Shown piece after piece: positions 25,227 through 32,627 of a stretch of 64,000 nucleotides of DNA (position 1 is its first letter; each line of letters begins with the position of its first letter). Location of the stretch: the NCBI RefSeq assembly GCF_017939745.1, contig NZ_JAGKQQ010000001.1, forward strand, positions 7,145,299 through 7,209,298, read 5' to 3'. The position numbers were made by a program, and so were the translations under genes. The stretch comes from Gemmata palustris (GTDB lineage Bacteria > Planctomycetota > Planctomycetia > Gemmatales > Gemmataceae). Below the pieces are notes generated by a model. The model was not told the origin of the DNA. It saw only the letters and a list, made by a program, of their open reading frames with translations, and made no database searches.

Positions 25227-26048
25227 TTAGCGCGGGAGAATTCCTGGGAGCTTCATGTCCACCTCGGCCGTGGTCAGCGCCCCGCGGCCGATGAGGTCAT
25301 TGAGCACCGCGACCAAGTGCATGTGCGAGCTCTGATCCCGCATGTCGGCTGGGACGGGACCGCTCGCGAACATGCTCGCCAGTTGGCGCATCCCCGCGCC
25401 GGTCAGTTGCACGACAGCGGACCTGAGTTGCTCACCGGCCGCGACGAAGTTCAGGTACTGCGCGGCCGCCTCGCGCAGCGCCGGCACATACAGGGTCGCT
25501 TCGGCTTCTTCGGCCAGCGCACTTCGGGCTTTGCGAATCGCGTCCTGAGTCGCGCCCGCGGCCACGCTCGCAGCTTCCGTGAGGAGCTTCTCGCGCTTGT
25601 ACAGGGCGCGCAATTTCTCGATGTCCGTCTCGTCCGCGCCCGCGACGATCAAGGCGACTTGCCGCTTGTCGAGTTCCCGCTCCCCGGCGCCCGCGGGCAG
25701 ACTCAGCGCCGTGAGGAGCGCGCCCTTCGATTCACCGAGTGCCTTCCGCTTCGCCTGGATGTCGGCTTCGGCGGCCCGCGCGGAGATCACACCGGGAACA
25801 CCCTCGACGTCGGGCAGCCCGATCACCGCAGGCGCGCGGGGTGGGGGGATCACCGGCGCCGTCAGGAGCCCTTCCAGGTCGCTGCCGTCGTCGGCTTCAT
25901 CGTCGTCGTCGTCACCGATCGGAGCAATCGGTTCCGCCTTCCGCACGGTCGGGCGCACCCGCTGGCGCGGCGCCGGTTCGGGCGCGTCGAGTTGCTGACT
26001 GAGCGTCCGCTCGATCAAGGCGATATCTGATTGCGCTTCCGGGGGCAT
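25227..26048 (-). CDS. Phage-like helical protein, possible scaffold
   Basis: 273 residues with an acidic low-complexity segment ('DDDDDEADDGSD'), a Pro-rich linker and long helical stretches ('LREAAAQYLNFVAAGEQLRS'). I do not recognise a family. Its place directly downstream of the prohead protease is where phages often keep a scaffold or capsid-associated gene, but there is no capsid fold visible in it. Confidence 0.5.
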   Translation of the reverse strand: MPPEAQSDIALIERTLSQQLDAPEPAPRQRVRPTVRKAEPIAPIGDDDDDEADDGSDLEGLLTAPVIPPPRAPAVIGLPDVEGVPGVISARAAEADIQAKRKALGESKGALLTALSLPAGAGERELDKRQVALIVAGADETDIEKLRALYKREKLLTEAASVAAGATQDAIRKARSALAEEAEATLYVPALREAAAQYLNFVAAGEQLRSAVVQLTGAGMRQLASMFASGPVPADMRDQSSHMHLVAVLNDLIGRGALTTAEVDMKLPGILPR

Positions 26049-26111
26049 GTTGCGGTCCTTGTAGTTCCAGAAGGGGCCACACCGCGAAGTTGCGAGGTGG
26101 CATTTCGGTCG

Positions 26112-27206
26112 TCAGCACATACAGTCTTCGAGTTCGTCCCTGCCGCAGAACTCGCACACCATTTGCGGCTCGGACGGCTTTCCCCGGCTGCCCGTGAGCC
26201 GAAGCGTGGCCGCGATCCGCTCGCGGTCGCATTCGGACGCGATCCGCCGGCACTGCGCCGATAGCGCGTTCATCTTGCGGGCGCGGGGGCTGGGAGGGAC
26301 CGGGCGGGAAACCTCACGCTCCTCATCCTCCATGCCCATGAGCGCGAGTTGCACCGCGACGGCATCCTGATCGGCGCGAGCGTCGGTGCCGTGATTGCTC
26401 CGGCCTCCGGCGTCGGCCGCAACGCCAGCAGTCGAGCCTGTGTACGCGGGAATCGAGACGGGACCGAGTTCGTAGAGTTCGAGGTCCATGCGCTCGATGA
26501 TGTCTCGCCCATCGTCCGCGTACCGTTTCGAGTCGTGCGGAAAGAACGAGAACGAAGAGCCGTTGAGATCGCCGCGCCGGGCCAGTTCGTACACCTCGTT
26601 GCCCGTGGGCGTGTTGGGCAAATCGACCTCGTACCGCAGCCCGACCTTGTCCACGGTGAGCCGAAGTGTTCCCGATGTGGTTCGACCCAGAAGGCGCGCC
26701 GTGTCGTGGTCCTGACAACACACCACGTCGGGCCGCTCGCGCAGGGTGCGCGTGAAGGCGTCCGGGTTGATGCGCTCCCAGAGGTCGGTGTTCAGCTCGT
26801 ACTCGGTGCCGGGATCGCCGGGGACGTGGAACACCGCGCCGTAACCGGAAAGAACCCGGTTGCCCCCTTCGGTACGAACCGTGGGGCGACGGTTCGCGTG
26901 CCGCCGCTCGCCACCGATCGACCCGCTGCGGTACTCGATCTTCGGCCCCGTGCTACCCCCTCGCTCGATCCAACGGTCAATATCCGCGGCGCGCCACCGC
27001 GGGCGGGAACCCACGCCAAACGGCTGGGGGAAGCGCCCCGCGGCCACAAGCCGGCGAATGGTGATGACGTGACAGTTGAGACGCTTTGCGACCGCGGCGG
27101 TATCGAGCGCGTTCGGGTCGCTTGAGGTCCGGGTGTTGTCACCCGATTCGGGAATTGTGAGCACGGGTACTACTCCGGGTTCGCCGCAGTTCGCGGGAGT
27201 CACCAT
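26112..27206 (-). CDS. HK97-type prohead protease with an N-terminal HTH domain
   Basis: Of 364 residues, ~33-83 form an excisionase/MerR-like DNA-binding module ('LDTAAVAKRLNCHVITIRRL', 'RWRAADIDRWIERGG'). Residues ~105-260 match HK97 (U35) prohead proteases: 'GYGAVFHVPGD', His167 in 'CQDHDTARLLGRT', Ser217/218 in 'DLNGSSFSF', and an acidic residue in 'LELYELGPVSIPAY'. A C-terminal cluster 'CEFCGRDELEDCMC' looks metal-binding. Such proteases cut capsid and scaffold during head maturation. The HTH fusion is unusual. The start is the ATG at 27206. Confidence 0.75.
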   Translation of the reverse strand: MVTPANCGEPGVVPVLTIPESGDNTRTSSDPNALDTAAVAKRLNCHVITIRRLVAAGRFPQPFGVGSRPRWRAADIDRWIERGGSTGPKIEYRSGSIGGERRHANRRPTVRTEGGNRVLSGYGAVFHVPGDPGTEYELNTDLWERINPDAFTRTLRERPDVVCCQDHDTARLLGRTTSGTLRLTVDKVGLRYEVDLPNTPTGNEVYELARRGDLNGSSFSFFPHDSKRYADDGRDIIERMDLELYELGPVSIPAYTGSTAGVAADAGGRSNHGTDARADQDAVAVQLALMGMEDEEREVSRPVPPSPRARKMNALSAQCRRIASECDRERIAATLRLTGSRGKPSEPQMVCEFCGRDELEDCMC

Positions 27207-27255
27207 CTGGTATCCGGTTCACCCCGGTCCTGTCAGATCCCGGAAAACGAAAAAA

Positions 27256-27275
27256 CCGCGGGAGCGCTCCCGCGG
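27256..27275 (-). terminator. Terminator after the element's sigma-like gene
   Basis: A perfect 20-bp palindrome (CCGCGGGAGC/GCTCCCGCGG) is followed on the minus strand by TTTTTTCGTTTTCC. It lies 22 bp past the stop at 27298. Confidence 0.85.
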
Positions 27276-27297
27276 CCCATCTGTGTTCGCTCGCTAC

Positions 27298-27849
27298 TCA
27301 GCGCGAGAGACATTTTTGCCCATTCGCGCGCTGAGGCCTCATGCGCCGCGGTGCGAGCAGTTCGGCCGCGCGGTGCAGTTGGCGAGCGACGGTGTCGTGG
27401 CTTTGATTCGTCAAATGGCCGATCTCGCGGAGGCTGAAACCATCGACCATGTACAATCTGACGATAAATGCAATGTCTTCAGGTAGATCCTCGATCAATA
27501 CGGGCTTCGCGGGCTGCTCCACGCGCCGGCGCGCCACGTCGTGTTCGAGCGATACGACCGCCGGCCGGTTCGAGCGCCTGAGCTTCAGCCGGTGGAGCGC
27601 ACGCCCGAACCAGCGCCGAACGGCCGCCTTCGCGAACCCTATGAACGTGTCCGCATTGGTGCAGTTGGTGCGACACCACATGAGCGCGTCGGTAGCCGCG
27701 TCGATCAGAACCTCTTCGACCTCGCTGCTACCGCGGGCGCGCTTCCGTGCGAAGCTCATCGCCCAATCGCACGCAGCCTTCATGTCCTCATCCGCGATCG
27801 CGACCGTCAGGGGCGCGCCCACGAGCACCTCGTTGTTCTCGGTTAGCAT
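27298..27849 (-). CDS. Sigma-70-like factor encoded in the mobile element
   Basis: I choose ATG 27849 ('MLTENNEVLVGAPLTVAIAD') because GAGGT lies 4 bp upstream; the longer frame to 28185 looks non-coding. The 183-residue product has a region-2-like helical part ('CTNADTFIGFAKAAVRRWFG') and a region-4 helix-turn-helix ('LREIGHLTNQSHDTVARQLH'). It may direct transcription of the element's late genes or be a regulator derived from an ECF factor. Confidence 0.65.
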   Translation of the reverse strand: MLTENNEVLVGAPLTVAIADEDMKAACDWAMSFARKRARGSSEVEEVLIDAATDALMWCRTNCTNADTFIGFAKAAVRRWFGRALHRLKLRRSNRPAVVSLEHDVARRRVEQPAKPVLIEDLPEDIAFIVRLYMVDGFSLREIGHLTNQSHDTVARQLHRAAELLAPRRMRPQRANGQKCLSR

Positions 27850-28356
27850 TTCGACCTCGCGGTTGTTGGTTGGTCCGGCGGATGCGGCTCGTCTTCCTAA
27901 TCTGTCGGGATGGCGCGGGTTGGTGCGTACCGACCCCTGCGATGGAGTCGGTACAGTCAAAACCCTGTCGTACATGGACGGGAGGTTTGACCGGCCCGGG
28001 TATTTGGTTCGCGCATCCCGGGCTTCCACCCTGCGCGCCGAACAGTGGTGGGTCGCTGGCAGGGTGTCGGTACGCACACCAGCGCTGTTCGGTACGGCAA
28101 CCCGCACCCGGGTCACCTTCACTCCTGGCTCATCGCCCTCACGTTCCCGGAGTTGGGAACCGATCCGTCGGCCGCAGCCACGCACGGAACAACGCGCTCG
28201 CCCAACCGGGGGCTATGTCGAGGCGAAGTGTACACGATGGCATATAGTGAACACAAGGTCGGTGCGCGGCGAGGTCTGCCCCTTGCTCTTGCCCGCCGGA
28301 ATTACGACGCGAGCGCGACGAAAACGCGACGGGGCTGCGACAAAAGCGAGACCTTT

Positions 28357-28468
28357 AAAGGTCACCCCAAAGGTGGGTCCAAAGGTGGTTGACGTGTGGT
28401 GCGGACTATGGGGATTTGGGAACCACACCACCCTTAAGGGTCAACCCAAGGGTGGTGTCAAGGGTCAC
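28357..28468 (+). repeat. Two iteron-like triplets with 12-bp spacing
   Basis: AAAGGT starts at 28357, 28369 and 28381, and AAGGGT at 28436, 28448 and 28460, each triplet exactly 12 bp apart. The second triplet lies in an inverted repeat (ACACCACCCTT at 28425 and AAGGGTGGTGT at 28448). Such phased repeats are typical binding arrays for a plasmid initiator, integrase arm site or repressor. Confidence 0.65.
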
Positions 28469-28471
28469 GAC

Positions 28472-28546
28472 GTGGGGCAGAAAAACAGCTCGATTTTGGA
28501 ACCCCGAACCAAGATACCGAACACGACAAAAACGACCGTTCTTCCC
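28472..28546 (+). repeat. Inverted copy of the topoisomerase gene's first 75 bp
   Basis: This segment repeats the start of the topoisomerase gene (minus strand, 18990 downward) with five substitutions in about 75 bases, then similarity ends. It is in the opposite orientation, so the two copies bracket 9.5 kb as inverted repeats. All five differences would change the encoded amino acid. Confidence 0.8.
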
Positions 28547-28647
28547 GAACCCGAACAGATCCTTAGAGCCGAGTGGTCGCCTTACGTCTGCGCGCAGATG
28601 TTTGCACCCGCACGCAGATGCATTCCGGGCGGTCGCGCCCCAGCTCG

Positions 28648-29940
28648 CTACCCCATCTTGCGCGCGATCTCAATTTTCATGCGCTCGCGCGGATCGACGT
28701 GAACGTAGACCGCGCTGGCAACGGCCTCCGAATCCCCGATCGCCGCCGCCGCGTGTCCGAGCGAGCGGAATTGCTCGGCAACTTCTGTGGCGAGCGCGTG
28801 CCGGAGTTGGTGCGGTGACCACCGAGTCACACCGGCCCGGACGCTGGCGCGGAGAACCGCGTGCGAGTAATTATTCGGCCCCTCGTCGAAGATCGGACCG
28901 GAGGGGTCGCCTTCGAGAAACGGCCGGAGGATCTCCACCGCCTTCGGGCCGAAGTAGTACGCCTGCCGCTTCCCGCGGTGGCGGTTTTTGTTCGCCTTGC
29001 CGACCTCGTACCGCCACACGTCCGCCGACCTGTCGAGATCGCCCAATTCTAGCGCGCACACTTCGCCGGGCCGCATTCCCGTCAGCCGTTGCAACTTCAC
29101 CATCGCCGTGAGCTTTGTGTTGCGCACGGGGTCGGCCGGCGCGAGGAAGGGTATTGTCGCCTCAATCTGCTGGTTCGTGGCGGGCTGCTTTTTCGGTCGA
29201 TCGGGCGCGGGCGATCGACCCGGTTTGAGGCTCTCGACCAATTTCAGGGCGCTGTGAACCGCGGCCGGAACCAGTGATTGCCCCGCGCCCCAGGCGAACA
29301 TCCGCACGACGCGGTTGACGTAGGAGTTGACTGTCGTTCTCGAATGCCCGTAGCCGACGAGCTTCGTGCGGCATTCTCGGAGCGCGGCCGGGGTGAAGTC
29401 CGCCGCGAGCGTCATGCCCAGTTCTTCGTTCACTAATCGCGCCGCCGCGAGGCACGTCTTGACCTCGGTCGTCGGTAAGCCGTCCTTTGTGTAGTAGCCG
29501 CGGACGTGTTCCATCCACCGCTCTGCGAGGATCGCGACCGACAGCCCCCCGCCGGCCTTCATCCCCGAGCCGGCCATCTGATCGTACTTGCCCTCAATCC
29601 AATCCTGCGAGAACTTGCGGTACGCGGTGTTCGCCTCCGCGCCACCGTGCTTCCCGAAATAGCGCTCGTTGATCTTCCCCATCATCCGCCAGCGCGAGTA
29701 CGCGCGCCCGGACGGGTGCCGCTTCAACTTGGGGACCGGGCGCGGGACGTTTGCCGGGGGCCGCCCGCCGTAGGTGGACTTCCTCCGGATCGGCGTCGCT
29801 ACCGCCTGCTCGATCGTTTGGCCGTAAACGGCGATGCGAGACCTGAGCGTCGCGGCACTTACGCCGCACCGCTCGGAGAGTTGCGCGAGAGTCAGCCTCT
29901 CGCCCATGTACTCGACCACTGTTGCTTTTCCCTGAGCCAT
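28648..29940 (-). CDS. Tyrosine-type site-specific integrase
   Basis: The 430-residue recombinase has an N-terminal helix-turn-helix-like part ('LTLAQLSERCGVSAATLRSR'), a SAM-like core-binding domain (about 130-240) and a catalytic domain. The catalytic residues are Arg290 ('TGMRPGE'), His377 and Arg380 ('HQLRH'), His396 and the nucleophile Tyr412 ('AVYVHVDP'). It should integrate and excise the element. It is complete with an intact active site, so the element may still be mobile. Confidence 0.92.
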   Translation of the reverse strand: MAQGKATVVEYMGERLTLAQLSERCGVSAATLRSRIAVYGQTIEQAVATPIRRKSTYGGRPPANVPRPVPKLKRHPSGRAYSRWRMMGKINERYFGKHGGAEANTAYRKFSQDWIEGKYDQMAGSGMKAGGGLSVAILAERWMEHVRGYYTKDGLPTTEVKTCLAAARLVNEELGMTLAADFTPAALRECRTKLVGYGHSRTTVNSYVNRVVRMFAWGAGQSLVPAAVHSALKLVESLKPGRSPAPDRPKKQPATNQQIEATIPFLAPADPVRNTKLTAMVKLQRLTGMRPGEVCALELGDLDRSADVWRYEVGKANKNRHRGKRQAYYFGPKAVEILRPFLEGDPSGPIFDEGPNNYSHAVLRASVRAGVTRWSPHQLRHALATEVAEQFRSLGHAAAAIGDSEAVASAVYVHVDPRERMKIEIARKMG

Positions 29941-29962
29941 TGTTCACCTGCTACAAATGTTC

Positions 29963-29977
29963 GCATGTGCCACATGC
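29963..29977. promoter_or_regulatory. Possible operator upstream of the integrase
   Basis: GCATGTG and CACATGC form a perfect 7-bp inverted repeat around one base, 22 bp upstream of the integrase start, where a repressor or the integrase itself could bind. Confidence 0.35.
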
Positions 29978-30007
29978 CCAGTGTTAACCTCCGCGTCAGA
30001 AAGAATC

Positions 30008-30019
30008 AAATCGCCGGGA
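30008..30019 (+). repeat. Candidate right attachment core (12-bp direct repeat)
   Basis: AAATCGCCGGGA, the same-orientation partner of 14477-14488, lies 67 bp upstream of the integrase start and just before the zinc-ribbon protein gene's 3' end. This would make the element about 15.5 kb. Confidence 0.3.
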
Positions 30020-30061
30020 TTCCTAGCGTTTCCGGCACCTTGATTTATACTGTACAAGTAT

Positions 30062-30982
30062 TCAGATGTTGTTGAAGAACGTGTCGCGCTCGTTCACGTT
30101 CGCGCCGTCGAGTCCGAGCCACAAGTCCCGAGAAGACGCCGCGGGCGCTTCAAATACGAGAACGTCCACGATCCCGGCCCCACCGGGCGGCAATGAGTGG
30201 TTCCCCTTCAGTTGCCCGCCGACCCACGCGCCGGACGGGATCTTCGCGGCCTTGATCTTCGCGTTCGCCGAGTCCTTTAACTCCGCGTAGTTGTGGAGCG
30301 GGTTCTGCCACCGGCGCAGCGCCACGCGGCCGTGCGGGAGGCTCTGGGTCTCGACCCACACGACCAACACCGGCTCGGGCGCGAGAAACTCGTTGTTCGT
30401 GGCGCTAATCAGGGTCGGGCGCGTGACCGTTGCGCCGACGACGCGGGTCTGAATTGGGCCGCAGCGCACCCACTCGGAAACGAACCCCGCGGGCGGGCGA
30501 TTGAGTGGGAGCGCGTGCGGGGGCGGCGCGAGATAATCGGCCGGGTTCGGCGCAACGGCGACCGGATCGGGCTGCTCTTTTTTCGGGAGCGGTGCCGGCG
30601 TGTTCGGTTCCTGAATCGGCTCCGGGCGCACTTTTGAGATCGGAGGCGGCCCCGGAGGAACTATCGACCCGGGGTTGGGCGGGAGTTCGGGATTCGTCTT
30701 CGCTGGCGGTTCGCGGCCTTCAACGGGCTTTTCAATGAAAGCGGGTGCTTTGGCCACCGGCTCCGGGGGATCGGAGTCGTCACGATTGAACAGAGCGAAC
30801 ATCCCCCCGCAGGCGAGCAGCAGAACGAACAACCCGCCGCCCAAAACGGGCGCCACCACGGGGAGCCAAGAATGCTGAACCGCCTCGCTCCCGCAACCGG
30901 GGCAGCGGGGCGCGAGGTCGTGGCCCTGCGGGTACCACGTGTAATTGCAGGCGTCGCATCGATTGAGTGGGCGAATCGGCAT
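30062..30982 (-). CDS. Zinc-ribbon membrane-anchored protein
   Basis: I place the start at ATG 30982 (GGAG 9 bp upstream) instead of the TTG at 31027. The ~306-residue protein opens with a zinc ribbon ('CDACNYTWYP' and 'CPGCGSEA'), then one membrane helix ('VVAPVLGGGLFVLLLACGGM'). A long Pro-rich linker and a C-terminal beta-rich domain (~190-306) follow. No named family is certain; the end domain recalls DUF4352-like exported domains. It is the first chromosomal gene right of the element. Confidence 0.75.
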   Translation of the reverse strand: MPIRPLNRCDACNYTWYPQGHDLAPRCPGCGSEAVQHSWLPVVAPVLGGGLFVLLLACGGMFALFNRDDSDPPEPVAKAPAFIEKPVEGREPPAKTNPELPPNPGSIVPPGPPPISKVRPEPIQEPNTPAPLPKKEQPDPVAVAPNPADYLAPPPHALPLNRPPAGFVSEWVRCGPIQTRVVGATVTRPTLISATNNEFLAPEPVLVVWVETQSLPHGRVALRRWQNPLHNYAELKDSANAKIKAAKIPSGAWVGGQLKGNHSLPPGGAGIVDVLVFEAPAASSRDLWLGLDGANVNERDTFFNNI

Positions 30983-31099
30983 CGGGGCGAGCTCCGGGGG
31001 CGGGGGCGATCGCGCATTCGCGGACAAATTCGTTTGTATAGGGGATACAAACTACCATTCCGCTCGTCGTCTGTCATGCCCGAAGATGCGTTATGCTCG

Positions 31100-31139
31100 G
31101 TCGGGCATTCGGTGAACCTTCATTCGCCGAATGCCCGAC
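31100..31139. terminator. Hairpin after the esterase gene
   Basis: GTCGGGCATTCGG..GAA and its inverted copy (17-bp arms, one mismatch, 6-base loop) lie about 50 bp past the stop of the minus-strand esterase gene. No strong T-run follows. Confidence 0.55.
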
Positions 31140-31188
31140 GGATTGGAGACTTGCGCAGTAGCGGCGAGGTGGGTTCAGTGCGGCCCCA

Positions 31189-32106
31189 TCATGAGGCGGA
31201 GGGGGCCATGACGCTCTTGAAGAACGCCCAAATCATCTCGGTCGCGTTCACGGTACTCGAGGGCGGCCCCGCCACGCGCGGGTTGAGTTGCGCCCGGCCC
31301 CCGGGCCAGTGATGGCCGAGGTCTTCGATCGTCACCGCGTCGAACACGACCGGGCCGGGGTAGCGATCGACTCTAACTGTCTGATCGTCGCGCTGCGCCA
31401 CGGGCGGTACCGCGCAGTCGAGTGCCCGTGCCCAGCGCTCGAGGGTGTCCGCGACGGGCGGTCGGCGCACGAGTCGGTTGCGCCACGGCAGGCGCACGTC
31501 GCCCCCGCGGAGCGGGAGCAATAAATCCCGCGCGCCGACGGTATAGAGTGTGGGGACCGGGCGCGCGGGCCGCGGGTCGCGCACCCAACAGTGCCCCGCA
31601 ACAGGGGCAATAGCCGCAACGCGGTTCGCCGATTCTGCCGCGATACGAAATGTCATCCCGGCCCCATTTGAGAAGCCCGTTACAAACACGTTGCGTGAAT
31701 CGAGACCGAGGCGAAATATCGCGTCGTCCATCACCGCAGTGAGGAACTGGACATCGTCCGGTAGGGCGGAAGAACGACGCGCGAAGGGTGAATCAGAACC
31801 GGAAGAAGATCCGGTGTCGTGTTCTATGGTTGTTGTCTGTTGGTCATACGCCCAAGATGCGTCGTTCCAGCGGGGCGGATTGGCGAGAAGCGACGGCGGT
31901 TTGGTCGGGTCCGGCGGAAGTGCTTCGGGAACCGCGAGCGCAAAACCTTCGCGCCGAGCGAGTTCCGACCAGCCGGTTTCGCGGTCCGCCCATTCCGCGG
32001 TTCCACCGGTGCCGGTAAGGAAGATCACGATCGGCGCGCCCGGGTGCGCGGGGAACAGGAGCCATTCCCGGCGAAAACCACCGATTTCTGCCCCAATACG
32101 TTCCAC
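31189..32106 (-). CDS. Alpha/beta-hydrolase, PHB-depolymerase/LpqC-like esterase
   Basis: The 305-residue protein has the alpha/beta-hydrolase pattern of the LpqC / polyhydroxybutyrate depolymerase-like esterases. There is a hydrophobic strand with 'IVIFLTGTGGTAEWAD', the nucleophile Ser in 'VFVTGFSNGAGMTFRIA' and the candidate His in 'LGHHWPGG'. An acid residue precedes it. There is no clear signal peptide from the GTG start at 32106. The true substrate (feruloyl, acetyl or polyester) cannot be told. It starts divergently from the sigma factor gene. Confidence 0.75.
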   Translation of the reverse strand: MERIGAEIGGFRREWLLFPAHPGAPIVIFLTGTGGTAEWADRETGWSELARREGFALAVPEALPPDPTKPPSLLANPPRWNDASWAYDQQTTTIEHDTGSSSGSDSPFARRSSALPDDVQFLTAVMDDAIFRLGLDSRNVFVTGFSNGAGMTFRIAAESANRVAAIAPVAGHCWVRDPRPARPVPTLYTVGARDLLLPLRGGDVRLPWRNRLVRRPPVADTLERWARALDCAVPPVAQRDDQTVRVDRYPGPVVFDAVTIEDLGHHWPGGRAQLNPRVAGPPSSTVNATEMIWAFFKSVMAPSAS

Positions 32107-32627
32107 TCTGTCGTTTTAGGAAATGGAGCCTGATCGGGAGCGTGAACTCGCTGACTCGTCTGAAGGCGCCCACGGGCGCCGTATGTAACGAACTGCGCAA
32201 TGTCGTAATTGGCGGCCCCGGGGCTGTGAACCGAGTTCGTCCCGGTCGCGCCAGTGGGTTTAGGAACGCGCTTTGCGCGGGAGTGTAATTGGTGAAGGGG
32301 GCGAAAGTTTACCGGCCGAATCTGCGCCCCGGCCCAGAAGGTCGGGTATAATGCAGAGGGATTCGGCGCGAACCGTGAACCTTTCGTTCTTCGGGACCGT
32401 CGAAATCTGGGGGCGGGTTGGCCCGCTCTCGATCGCGAAGTACGCTGTTGTTTCCTATCGCGGGTCAGTGTCCGGAACCACTGCCACGCGAGACCCCCAC
32501 CAGATAAGTTCGTTGGCACGGGATTCGGAGCGGTTGCGCCCCGACGAACCCGTATCGCGATACGGTACGCACGCGGAATGACTTTTGCCTTGCCGACCGG
32601 CACCCACCGGACGGAGCGGACAGAAAT
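32107..32627. other. Divergent promoter region, no gene
   Basis: About 520 bp between the divergent esterase and sigma factor genes. It must contain the promoters of both, but no convincing -35/-10 pair stands out in the GC-rich sequence, and I see no small gene. Confidence 0.4.

Larger units (their letters stand above)
27850..28647. other. Long non-coding segment next to the integrase
   Basis: Almost 800 bp lie between the sigma-like gene and the integrase stop. Frames that cross it have shadow composition. It contains the 12-bp-spaced repeats at 28357-28465, an 11-bp inverted repeat, and the copy of the topoisomerase gene's 5' end (28472-28546). It is a good candidate for a control, recombination or replication region. 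Confidence 0.55.

Noticed and set aside
28357-28468. CRISPR-like array
   Set aside because: Units are only 12 bp apart without spacers of unique sequence.
27449-28702. Plus-strand frame of 417 codons through the repeats
   Set aside because: It crosses the sigma-like gene in antisense and has shadow composition. Its part at 28472 is explained as a copy of the topoisomerase gene start.
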